From assembly GCF_019704555.1 (NCBI RefSeq), contig NZ_AP024745.1, positions 2,600,001 to 2,664,000 of the forward strand: a stretch of DNA of 64,000 bases, given 5' to 3'. The translations under genes were made by a program, and so were the position numbers. The notes under the pieces were generated by a model. That model worked only from the letters and a program-made list of their open reading frames with translations, ran no database searches and had not been told where the DNA came from. Below are positions 34,935 through 41,991 of this stretch, one piece after another; the first letter of the stretch is position 1, and every line of letters starts with the position of its first letter. The stretch comes from Actinoplanes sp. L3-i22 (GTDB lineage Bacteria > Actinomycetota > Actinomycetes > Mycobacteriales > Micromonosporaceae).

Positions 34935-34974
34935 TTCGAGCCCGCCCGTATCGCAGATAACGGGCGGGCTCGAA
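34935..34974. repeat. 15-bp perfect inverted repeat beside the tandem array
   Basis: TTCGAGCCCGCCCGT (34935-34949) and its complement (34960-34974) surround a 10-nt loop. The right arm runs into the first, partial unit of the tandem array. On the minus strand the array's last T-arm sequence leads into this hairpin, resembling a tRNA end followed by a terminator. Confidence 0.75.
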
Positions 34975-35093
34975 CCCGGTGGGCCGTGTGGGGCTCGAAC
35001 CCGGTGGGCCGTGTGGGGCTCGAACCCGGTGGGCCGTGTGGGGCTCGAACCCGGTGGGCCGTGTGGGGCTCGAACCCGGTGGGCCGGATGTGG
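34966..35093 (-). repeat. Tandem array of 25-bp units matching a tRNA-Lys 3' end
   Basis: Four exact 25-bp units lie at 34978-35002, 35003-35027, 35028-35052 and 35053-35077, with a 12-bp partial unit at 34966-34977 and a degenerate one at 35078-35093. Read on the minus strand each unit is GGGTTCGAGCC-CCACACGGCCCACC, that is a T-loop (TTCGAGC), T-stem (CCCAC) and acceptor end (CGGCCCACC) as in actinobacterial tRNA-Lys genes, recalled from general knowledge. No D-arm, anticodon arm or 5' acceptor strand is present, so these are not functional tRNAs. The units run in frame with nothing credible as protein. Confidence 0.85.
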
Positions 35094-35096
35094 CAC

Positions 35097-35168
35097 AACC
35101 CGAACCGTATTCACGCTGCTCAGGGGCCGATCGTGACCCTGACGGCCGTACGCCGACGCCTACCCTGA
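35097..35168 (+). pseudogene. Fragment homologous to the gene remnant at 41.6 kb
   Basis: About 23 codons ending at TGA 35166-35168 read NPNRIHAAQGPIVTLTAVRR. The same core, NRILAAQRSIVTLTAIRER, occurs at about 41661-41720, and the DNA is similar over some 60 nt. The fragment has no start codon of its own and abuts the tandem array. From 35169 to 35463 I see no supportable gene, RNA or repeat. Confidence 0.45.
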
Positions 35169-35463
35169 CCAGCTCACCGACAGCCACCCGCCGCAGCGCC
35201 GTCCGCTGGACCCGATCCGCGAACAGCATCGGTGCTGCGGCCCCGACCACTCCCGGTGGATCATGACAGCCAAGGCAGTCACTGCCCGCCGGTGGTCCTC
35301 CGCCGACGACCGATATGCGGCGCTTGGCTCCCCGCATACCCAGAACAACGAAAGCATGGCCGCGCGGGAACGAGACCCGCCTTACCGGACACGCGACCAA
35401 GTCCAGATCTGCCATCCAGATTGCCCGTTGAGGCCGCATGTCGAGGCACTAGCGCACCGAGGT

Positions 35464-35637
35464 CTACGCCTCGCCCCCGTCTTCCCGACGGATACGCTCG
35501 TACTGGCGATCTGCGGCGTCTATGAAGGCTTTGCCGACTGCGTGCAGGACGCCGGGAACGACGCGACGGGTGATGTCACGGAAGATCGGGTTTTCCGGGC
35601 GGCGGGCGCCAGGGTCGCTAGAGGAAGACATCGTCAT
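35464..35637 (-). CDS. Small hypothetical protein
   Basis: A 57-aa frame from ATG 35637 (or 35631). Composition and codon use look coding: a Ser-rich N-terminus, then RDITRRVVPGVLHAVGKAF and an amphipathic charged helix IDAADRQYERIRRED. No signal peptide or known motif. It is divergent from the XRE regulator at 35699, sharing a short promoter region, an arrangement common for HTH genes with a small partner. Overlapping plus-strand frames are less convincing. Confidence 0.4.
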   Translation of the reverse strand: MTMSSSSDPGARRPENPIFRDITRRVVPGVLHAVGKAFIDAADRQYERIRREDGGEA

Positions 35638-35698
35638 GTCTCGTAGACTGACACGGCTGGCTGCTGCGACGCAAGAGGACTCCTGTATTCTTCTCTCC

Positions 35699-36403
35699 AT
35701 GGTTGATTACGAGGGTCCGCTCCAAGTTGCGGCGGGGACGCCGGGCAACCATCGCTTCGGCGCGATACTCAAGAGCCTGCGCGAGCGCAGCGGCCTTAGC
35801 CCTCAGCAGCTGGCGGATCAGACGGGAGTGCACGTCTCGTTCGTCCGGGGCATCGAGCGGGGCGCTCAGGCACCGTCGGTGGCGACGGCCCGGCCGCTGC
35901 TCGCGTACCTGGGGGACCAGGACCGGATCCGATGGCTGGACGGAGATCCCTGCGACCTGCTGGTCCGCGACCCAGAGTCCGGGCGGGATGTCGCCTTCAC
36001 GTTCCAGGCAAAGGTAAAGGGCCAGAACCGGCGAGCCTCCGAGGTCGTGGCCCTCACTGCATCGACCGTCGCGGAAAACCCCGGGCTCCTGGCTCTCGTT
36101 GGAGCGCTGGCCGCGGTGCTGGCGCGAAAGCCGGCCCTCGGAAGTGCCCTGGCGTCTATGGGGATGGAGGCAGTGAAGTCGCGGACGACGTGGACAAGAT
36201 CCGAAGCCGCGGAGTCAACCTCACCCTCGATGGCCGAAGCGAAACCCTCGATGGCCGAAGCGAACGACGGTGTCTCGGATCAGTCCGCACCTGCTGACGG
36301 CGACAGGTGGCGCAGGGTGATGGTGCTGCTCGCCGCGGCGGACGACGACCTGCTGGCGAGAGTGGAAAGACTACTTGCTGACCAGCTAGTAGCAGATTCC
36401 TAG
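35699..36403 (+). CDS. XRE-family helix-turn-helix regulator
   Basis: A 234-aa protein. An HTH_XRE domain spans about 20-75 (FGAILKSLRERSGLSPQQLADQTGVHVSFVRGIERG), followed by a less conserved region with a hydrophobic patch (VVALTASTVAENPGLLALVGALAAVLA) and a C-terminal part with a duplicated SMAEA motif. The start is uncertain: ATG 35699 begins directly before the domain and could be leaderless (TATTCT lies upstream), while ATG 35636 has a good GAGGAAG RBS and adds 21 residues. It opens the defence region; its regulon is unknown. Confidence 0.7.
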   Translation: MVDYEGPLQVAAGTPGNHRFGAILKSLRERSGLSPQQLADQTGVHVSFVRGIERGAQAPSVATARPLLAYLGDQDRIRWLDGDPCDLLVRDPESGRDVAFTFQAKVKGQNRRASEVVALTASTVAENPGLLALVGALAAVLARKPALGSALASMGMEAVKSRTTWTRSEAAESTSPSMAEAKPSMAEANDGVSDQSAPADGDRWRRVMVLLAAADDDLLARVERLLADQLVADS

Positions 36404-36511
36404 TGCAGCGTCATGCGGTGCGACGCTTTCGCGAGCACTATCACTGATGAAGGTGCGCCGTCTCCCACTGGCGCAGGGCGTTCCTCGGGCCGAAGGCCAC
36501 GCGGCAACCTT

Positions 36512-37081
36512 CTATCGTGGACTCCGGCCGGCGCGGGAACGTTGGACTTGCAGGAGTACACCACTCGCGTTCAGGCGATATCTGGCCATAGGGACACTTA
36601 CCTGATGTTTTTCCGCGATCAGGTCGGGAGTTGAGGCGGCGTATGCCTCTCGAAGCAGCAGCGGCCTGGGTAGAAGCAGGCAGCCGGCGAGCCAGTTCGC
36701 CTCCTCTTCCTGTTCGGGGTTGCAGGTGAAAAAGGTGTGACCGGCAAGCTGCTGAATCTCTCGGATCTCATGGTTGAGGATCACGTGCGCGATTTCATGT
36801 GCAATGTCGCTGTTGGTACGCCCGGTCTCGCTGAGCGGGTTGCAGACGATGACAGTCCGGCCGCCGGGCAGGTGGAACGTCGCCGCCGAGAACGCACCGG
36901 GTTGCAGCTCGTCGAGTTCCTCAAGGTCTGCACGGTCGACGAGATCGTCGGCGGGATGAATCTCGATGTGGAGATGCGCCGCGAGCTTGCGGATCGGCAT
37001 ATGGGCGTGCGGTTGAAGCCCGAGCTCAACCCGGGTGCGGTCGGCCAGTCTTTCAGCCTCGGTCTTAAAACCTCTTCGCAT
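36512..37081 (-). CDS. ImmA/IrrE (M78)-family metallopeptidase, CapP-like
   Basis: A 189-aa zinc peptidase from ATG 37081 with GAGG upstream. The active site is HEIAH (His95, Glu96, His99), with acidic residues at EQEEEANWLA (about 124-131) supplying the third ligand, as in ImmA/IrrE enzymes. It lies 34 nt downstream of an XRE repressor gene on the same strand, and the pair is divergent from a CBASS operon. Known CapP proteins cleave the CapH repressor on sensing DNA damage and so release CBASS expression; this pair fits that role. The assignment to CapP rests on context and family, not on a diagnostic residue. Confidence 0.78.
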   Translation of the reverse strand: MRRGFKTEAERLADRTRVELGLQPHAHMPIRKLAAHLHIEIHPADDLVDRADLEELDELQPGAFSAATFHLPGGRTVIVCNPLSETGRTNSDIAHEIAHVILNHEIREIQQLAGHTFFTCNPEQEEEANWLAGCLLLPRPLLLREAYAASTPDLIAEKHQVSVPMARYRLNASGVLLQVQRSRAGRSPR

Positions 37082-37115
37082 CAGAGCGCCTACCTCGCCC
37101 GCCTCAATATTCGTC

Positions 37116-37574
37116 TCATGGCATGGATTCCAGCTTCTGCTGCATCTGTTCAAGCAGGCCGGAGAGTTTGCGTGAGGCTTCTGGCTTGAACGTCGCCGAT
37201 GCCCGAAGGTGCACGCGTATCGGCCGTTCCACAGTGGCGAAGCTGGTGTACAGCTCGCGGACAAGCCCGGCGATCTTCTCGGCAGCCGCATCAGTCAGGT
37301 TCGGGTCCCGGGCAAGGTGGTGCGCGATCAGCTCCGGGGTGTTCTCGGTCCGAATCCGAGGCGGCTGGAAGAACCGCTCAGGCGACAGGCCGAGCCAGTG
37401 CACGATGCGCCGGAAGTTCGCGAGGTCGGGAAGGTCACCCTTCTCTACACGCGCCAACGTGTTGAACGGCACTTCGGCCTGCTCGGCTGCGACACGCAGG
37501 CTAAGACGGCCTCGCTTGAGGCGCTCGGCATGCACGAGCCGTCCCAACAGTTCGATGTCGATCGGGTCGCTCAC
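37116..37574 (-). CDS. XRE-family repressor, CapH-like
   Basis: A 152-aa protein from ATG 37574 (GGAGGTG upstream). Residues about 12-65 form an HTH (LVHAERLKRGRLSLRVAAEQAEVPFNTLARVEKGDLP); the rest is a helical region ending in a coiled-coil-like tail (LSGLLEQMQQKLESM) that may dimerise or be cut by the neighbouring peptidase. It is first in a two-gene unit with the M78 peptidase and faces the CBASS operon across 250 nt holding a dyad over a predicted promoter. Repression of CBASS and of itself is the likely role. Confidence 0.75.
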   Translation of the reverse strand: MSDPIDIELLGRLVHAERLKRGRLSLRVAAEQAEVPFNTLARVEKGDLPDLANFRRIVHWLGLSPERFFQPPRIRTENTPELIAHHLARDPNLTDAAAEKIAGLVRELYTSFATVERPIRVHLRASATFKPEASRKLSGLLEQMQQKLESMP

Positions 37575-37686
37575 CTACACCTCCATCGCCGAGCGCAACC
37601 GGTTGTTGAGATCAAAATATCTCTTCTGCCAATTGGCGCATACCCGAGGGCCGACACATGTCCAGCGCGCACCCAACCCAATCAGT

Positions 37687-37716
37687 TTGTACCTCGATCG
37701 GTACATCCCGTAGAGT
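37687..37716 (+). promoter_or_regulatory. Predicted CBASS promoter overlapped by a dyad operator
   Basis: TTGTAC (37687-37692) and TAGAGT (37711-37716) are spaced 18 nt apart as candidate -35 and -10 boxes. The dyad TGTACC-TCGATC-GGTACA (37688-37705) covers the -35 box and spacer. It lies 114 nt downstream of the XRE start and about 110 nt before the ATPase start. A repressor bound here would block transcription of the operon. Confidence 0.5.
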
Positions 37717-37824
37717 CTTCCGCGTCAAGCGTAGCTCGACGCGTCTGCGCGTCGGGCTACGTCCATGCGCCAGCCGACGCGGGAGGGGTGTCAGCTGGCG
37801 CTCGTTGCAGATTTGGGGGGAACC

Positions 37825-38739
37825 ATGACGCACAGTCTTCGCGGGTCAGAAGTCCGGCGGCTGCCGGACGAGGCGGCACCAGGGGTAGCTGATACGCGGC
37901 TGTTGCCGAACGACGCCTTCGCCGCCGCCTGGTCGGCGATCGTGTTGCCGGACGGGATGAAACAGCGGTTGCTACGGACGGCGGTCGCCGAAGCGCATCT
38001 GCGCGCGGCAGTTCCGTTCGACGCGCTGCCGCTTCACGGGGTCATTCTGCTCACGGGCAAACCCGGCGTCGGCAAAACGACGATGGCACGGGGTCTGGCC
38101 AACCAGGTGGCCCGCACCATCCCGACCGCTTCCGAGTGGTTGTTCGTCGAGGTCGATCCGCACAGCCTCGCCAGTTCGTCGTTGGGACGCAGTCAGCGCG
38201 CGGTGGAGCAGTTGTTCGGCACCCTGCTTCACGAACACGCCGCCGTCGGCCCGATGATCGTGTTGCTCGACGAGGTGGAGACCCTGTTCACCGACAGGGC
38301 AGCGCTGTCGATGGAGGCTAACCCGATCGACGTGCACCGGGCGGTAGACGCCGCGCTCGTCGGGCTCGACCGACTCGCCCGGCGCCACCCGCAAATGCTG
38401 ATCCTGGCGACGACTAACTTCAGCGACGCGCTCGACCCCGCGCTGGCCTCGCGCGCGGACTGGATCGTCGAAGTACCGTTGCCGGATCGCGCTGCCCGGC
38501 GACAGATTCTCGAACTCACCGCTGCGGCGGTCGCCGCCGCGTTCCCCGGAGCGAGTCGGCTGCTGGAACCCGCGCTGCTGGACGCGGCGGCTAAGGACTC
38601 GGAAGGCCTCGACGGCCGCCGGCTACGCAAAGCCGTCGCCGCCGCCTGCGCCTACCGGCCGGAGGTGCAGGGCGATCCCGATCGGGTTACCGGCCAGGAT
38701 CTGCTGGCGGTACTACGCGATGAAGGCGGTCACCGATGA
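37825..38739 (+). CDS. cap6: CBASS TRIP13/Pch2-like AAA+ ATPase (Cap6)
   Basis: A 304-aa AAA+ protein from ATG 37825 with GGGGGG 4 nt upstream; the longer frame to 37765 is unlikely. Walker A is GKPGVGKTT (78-86), Walker B MIVLLDEVE (144-152), sensor 1 ATTNFSDALD, with the arginine-finger region SRAD after it. In type III CBASS this ATPase opens the closed HORMA protein and so turns the nucleotide cyclase off. It is first of five plus-strand genes that all overlap by 4 nt (here ATGA with the next). HORMA and cyclase genes downstream make the assignment secure. Confidence 0.88.
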   Translation: MTHSLRGSEVRRLPDEAAPGVADTRLLPNDAFAAAWSAIVLPDGMKQRLLRTAVAEAHLRAAVPFDALPLHGVILLTGKPGVGKTTMARGLANQVARTIPTASEWLFVEVDPHSLASSSLGRSQRAVEQLFGTLLHEHAAVGPMIVLLDEVETLFTDRAALSMEANPIDVHRAVDAALVGLDRLARRHPQMLILATTNFSDALDPALASRADWIVEVPLPDRAARRQILELTAAAVAAAFPGASRLLEPALLDAAAKDSEGLDGRRLRKAVAAACAYRPEVQGDPDRVTGQDLLAVLRDEGGHR

Positions 38740-39206
38740 GCGTCGCATCACGGCAAGTGCCGTCCGTGCCTGTACGCACGTCGGTCTCGACCTGGAACAC
38801 GATCATCGACCTTCTCACCCCACCGGGTGCCAGCGCTCGCACTGACTTGGTGGCGGTCACGAGCACAGTGGCCATGCTGATCGCCGAGGAGTACACCGGC
38901 GAGGCTCCCATCGTGGTGATGCCAACCGCGGGAGACCGGGTACGGGTCTACACGCTGCACGGCTCCGCCGCAGTCGAAGGCGAGAACCCAGCGGCCCTGG
39001 CGACCTGGCCACTGGCCGAGCCTGGCTGGCGAATTTCGCTACCGTGCGGCGCGGTCGACCTAGACGAGGCCCGTGCCGCGTTGGGTTCCTATCCGCATTT
39101 CGAGGTTCGGGACCTCACCGAAGGCATCGCCACGGTGAGTGCGGTGTCGCAGCAAGGAGCCAGCGAACGTGTCGTGATCGACTACACGGAACTGGAGCGA
39201 TCGTGA
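38736..39206 (+). CDS. Unrecognised conserved-position protein inside the CBASS operon
   Basis: A 156-aa protein I do not recognise. It starts at ATG 38736 inside the stop of the ATPase gene and ends inside the start of the HORMA gene (GTGA), so it is fully coupled to the CBASS operon. The sequence has an N-terminal Ser/Val-rich stretch, a helix (ARTDLVAVTSTVAMLIAEEY), then mostly beta-like segments (APIVVMPTAGDRVRVYTLHG, WRISLPCGAVDL, FEVRDL). No membrane segment, signal or nuclease motif. Some type III CBASS loci carry a second HORMA protein at a similar place; this one shows no clear HORMA pattern, though a divergent copy is possible. It could also be a sensor or partner of the HORMA protein. 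Confidence 0.75.
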   Translation: MSVASRQVPSVPVRTSVSTWNTIIDLLTPPGASARTDLVAVTSTVAMLIAEEYTGEAPIVVMPTAGDRVRVYTLHGSAAVEGENPAALATWPLAEPGWRISLPCGAVDLDEARAALGSYPHFEVRDLTEGIATVSAVSQQGASERVVIDYTELERS

Positions 39207-39724
39207 CCACGGCCGTACGCGTCAACACCCACGCTCACGCGACCACGCATGTCGCGACGAACATGCTGCGCGGGATGAAGCAGATCATCCAGCAGAGCGG
39301 CCTGAGCATCACCAAGATTCGGGGTCAGTGGGAGGTGCTGGAGGCCGGTATCGCTGCGTGGCTCAACTCCGGCCACCTCAAAGGCCTCGTGCTGGAAATC
39401 TACGACCCGGGTAAGCGCGTTGGTGACGATCTAGTAGGACGATTCGACTTCACCATCGACTACAGCTACTACGGCGACGGCGACGGCGAGTTGTGGCTGG
39501 ACCCGGACACCGTCTCCTACACGGTGCTCAAGAACGGCTCCTACCCGTCGCGCTGCAACTACCGGCTGATCGCCGACACCGCCCCCGGTTACCCGTCGGT
39601 GGACGGCTGGTCCAATACCACTCTCCGCTCGACCGCCGGGTTCACCCGGCACTCCGTCGGGACCGCCATCGGCGGCGGCAGCCTCGGCGCTGGCCTGCAC
39701 TACTACACCAGGAGCAACGGATGA
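39203..39724 (+). CDS. cap7: CBASS HORMA-domain protein (Cap7)
   Basis: A 173-aa protein from GTG 39203. The sequence TTHVATNMLRGMKQIIQQSGL, then 'WEVLEAGIAAWLNSGHLK' and LEIYDPGKRVGDDLVGRFDF is that of the bacterial HORMA-1 type proteins found in type III CBASS. The Gly/Ser-rich C-terminus (SVGTAIGGGSLGAGLHYYT) would be the mobile safety belt. On binding a target peptide it closes and activates the cyclase; the Cap6 ATPase reverses this. It overlaps its neighbours by 4 nt at both ends (GTGA and ATGA). Confidence 0.85.
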   Translation: MTTAVRVNTHAHATTHVATNMLRGMKQIIQQSGLSITKIRGQWEVLEAGIAAWLNSGHLKGLVLEIYDPGKRVGDDLVGRFDFTIDYSYYGDGDGELWLDPDTVSYTVLKNGSYPSRCNYRLIADTAPGYPSVDGWSNTTLRSTAGFTRHSVGTAIGGGSLGAGLHYYTRSNG

Positions 39725-40617
39725 TCAGCGTCAACGACGCGTTTTACAAGTTCCGCACCAACCTGGAGACCACCGCCAGCGAGGATGCGTCCGCGAGCGC
39801 CCGACAGAAGCGTATCCGTGAACAGCTCGACGCCGACGACACCCTCGACATCATCCGGGACTTCCTCACCGGCGCCTATCGCCGGCACACGAAGACCAAA
39901 CCGCTGCGTGACGTCGACATCATGATCGTGCTGGGCAACACCGAATACCTCGACAGGCATCCCCACGACATCCTCGAAGTCGTCCGGGCCGCCCTGGTCC
40001 CCTACTACGGCGAAGCTCGTGTCATCTGCGACCGGCGCGCCGTCCGGGTGGACTTCGGGGTCCGCGTTGTCGACGACGTCAGCGACGCTGACGAGGTGGT
40101 GTCGTTCGACGTCGTACCCGCCTTCGTCAACGGCGACCACTACCTGATCCCCGATGACGTCACCGGGGAGTGGGTGCACACCAACCCAGAACTGCATCGC
40201 GAGGCGGCTCGGGACGCCAACGGGGCCTTCGCGGAGCAGTGGAAGCCTCTCGTCAAAATGATCAAGAAGTGGAACGAGATCGCTGGCCATCCGGTCGAGC
40301 CGTCCTTCCTCATCGAAGTGATGGCCCTGGAACTAATCACCGGGCCGTGGACCGGCAGCCATCCTCGAGAACTCCGGCAGTTCTTCGCCAGCGCCGCCAG
40401 CCGCATCGACGAGGGCTGGCCCGACCCGGCCCATATCGGGCCCGACATCTCCGACGTCTTAGACGGTGACAAGGTGAAGATGAACAATGCCCGCACGGCA
40501 CTGCGCACGGCTGAGGCCGCCTGCACGGTAGCGATCAACCTCGACCGGACCGGGCGCACCGGCGAGGCCCTGAACGCCTGGCGTGCCCTGTTCGGACCGC
40601 TGTTCCCGCTCTCGTGA
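39721..40617 (+). CDS. CBASS CD-NTase (cGAS/DncV-like nucleotidyltransferase)
   Basis: A 298-aa cyclase. The nucleotidyltransferase core is intact: GAYRRHTKTKPLRDVDIMIVL gives the G(S/A)YxRxT motif at 51-57 and the metal ligands Asp64 and Asp66, with the third acid probably Asp130 (VSFDVVPAF). It should make a cyclic oligonucleotide after activation by the HORMA protein. The clade (C or D are usual with HORMA) and product cannot be told by eye. The start ATG overlaps the HORMA stop, and its own stop overlaps the effector start. Confidence 0.9.
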   Translation: MISVNDAFYKFRTNLETTASEDASASARQKRIREQLDADDTLDIIRDFLTGAYRRHTKTKPLRDVDIMIVLGNTEYLDRHPHDILEVVRAALVPYYGEARVICDRRAVRVDFGVRVVDDVSDADEVVSFDVVPAFVNGDHYLIPDDVTGEWVHTNPELHREAARDANGAFAEQWKPLVKMIKKWNEIAGHPVEPSFLIEVMALELITGPWTGSHPRELRQFFASAASRIDEGWPDPAHIGPDISDVLDGDKVKMNNARTALRTAEAACTVAINLDRTGRTGEALNAWRALFGPLFPLS

Positions 40618-41546
40618 CGGGCACACCACAGGCCCGGCCCGTGCCCGAAGGATCGTCGGCCCGCATCACCCAGCGCCAGGATGAGTCGCAGCACCTCGAC
40701 CGGCTACTCGCCTATAGCCGCGATTTCCAGATTGCCCACCGCTGGCGCCGCGCCCGCGCCCTCGGCACGTTCGCTCTTGCCGCGGTCGGCCCGTTCATAT
40801 CGTTGTTCTTCCCTGCCACCACGGATCTTGTCGCCGCCATCAGCGCCGGATGGCTTGTTCTCGGCCGGACTCTGCTGACCGGAATGGAACAACGAGCCAC
40901 CCAGCACGCCGCCCGAGTTCAAGAACTATACGACACCAACCTCTTCCACATGCCCTGGAACACCGCACTCGCCGGCCGCAAACCCGCGCCCGAAGATGTG
41001 GCAGCCTCCGCCCGCCACATCACCGACGACAGCAACTACCGCAACTGGTACAGCGTCGACCTCGGCACCACCCCCTGGCCCGCCGACGCACTGCTCTGCC
41101 AGCGCCAAAGCATGGTGTGGAGCCGCCAGGAACACCGCGCCTACAGCGCCACCATCCTCACCACTGGTGTGATCTGGTTCATCATCGGACTCGCCATCGC
41201 CCTCGTCAGAGACATCAGCCTCGCCGACTACTTGATCAAGATCTTCCTACCAAGTGCCCCAGCATTCCTCGACACCATCGAACTCGCTCGACAGCATTGG
41301 CAACACTCGAATGCACGACAGCAGGCAGAGCATAAGATCGACGATCTTTGGCAGGCGTACATCGCCCGGCCGGACGCACTCGCCATCAGTGACTGCCGTC
41401 AGGTCCAGGACGCAGCCTTTCTACTGCGCCGTGACGGACCTCGAGTACCGAACCTGTTTTACAAAATCCGCCGGGCGAAATCGGAAGCCAATACGAAAGC
41501 CGGAACTGTAGCCCTGCTGAGTGAAGGCAGTGCTAAGCATCCATGA
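40614..41546 (+). CDS. CBASS effector, S-4TM family putative pore-forming protein
   Basis: A 310-aa membrane protein from GTG 40614. Two hydrophobic hairpins (about 43-83 and 180-225) give four membrane helices (GTFALAAVGPFISLFF, AISAGWLVLGRTLL; AYSATILTTGVIWFIIGLAIAL, YLIKIFLPSAPAF). The linker carries VQELYDTNLFHMPWN, typical of S-4TM effectors. It should bind the cyclic nucleotide made by the preceding enzyme and breach the inner membrane, killing the infected cell. Last gene of the overlapping operon. Confidence 0.85.
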   Translation: MTGTPQARPVPEGSSARITQRQDESQHLDRLLAYSRDFQIAHRWRRARALGTFALAAVGPFISLFFPATTDLVAAISAGWLVLGRTLLTGMEQRATQHAARVQELYDTNLFHMPWNTALAGRKPAPEDVAASARHITDDSNYRNWYSVDLGTTPWPADALLCQRQSMVWSRQEHRAYSATILTTGVIWFIIGLAIALVRDISLADYLIKIFLPSAPAFLDTIELARQHWQHSNARQQAEHKIDDLWQAYIARPDALAISDCRQVQDAAFLLRRDGPRVPNLFYKIRRAKSEANTKAGTVALLSEGSAKHP

Positions 41547-41637
41547 GCGGTCTAAAACGTCCTCACTGAGTTGTTGCCTGGCTGTCCCGGAGCAAGATGG
41601 GCTGCTCGGTGCCACCCCTATTCATAGCCACCCGCTC

Positions 41638-41991
41638 ATGGAATCACGCCTGACAGAAATGAACCGCATACTCGCAGCTCAAAGGTCAATCGTGACCTTA
41701 ACAGCTATCCGCGAACGCACTTGCTTGCCGATCTACCACATGTCGTCGGCGATAGCGCAGCTACGATCGGAAGCCTCTCACGGTTGGTTCGGTCCGCGGG
41801 CAAAGCGATTACGCCTGTCTCCCCCCATTGAATCTCATAGAGCCATCGACTGGGGTGCGCCATGGGGATCTAGCGGCGCGGAGGTGTGGTGGACCAAAGA
41901 GCGGATCTTCAGCGGCTTGCGGTCTCCGGTCCGGATGATCCCTTTTTCGAGCAGTGGTATCAATGATCGGATCACGTGTTCTGGCCGGTAG
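41638..41991 (+). pseudogene. Possible gene remnant, homologous to the fragment at 35.1 kb
   Basis: From ATG 41638 the frame reads MESRLTEMNRILAAQRSIVT, LTAIRERTCLPIYHMSSAIA, then QLRSEASHGWFGPRAKR. The first 65 residues look natural and match the 35097-35168 fragment. The rest, beyond about 41835, is antisense to the TcmP gene and unlikely to be real, so the gene is probably truncated. It lies just after the CBASS effector, 91 nt from its stop. Function unknown. Confidence 0.35.

Noticed and set aside
34966..35093. CRISPR array
   Set aside because: The units are directly adjacent with no spacers, and no cas gene is present.
34966..35093. Functional tRNA-Lys gene
   Set aside because: Only T-loop to acceptor sequence is present; D-arm, anticodon arm and 5' acceptor strand are missing on both sides.
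34646..35439. Minus-strand ORFs rich in PTGFEPHTAHRVRAPHGPP repeats
   Set aside because: They are translations of the 25-bp tRNA-like repeat; period 25 (not a multiple of 3) cycles through frames, with no start context.
35263..35646. Plus-strand 127-codon ORF
   Set aside because: No RBS, patchy composition, and it overlaps the more coding-like minus-strand frame at 35464-35637.
36413..36634. 73-codon plus-strand ORF after the XRE regulator
   Set aside because: It is antisense to the M78 peptidase gene end and lacks a start signal.
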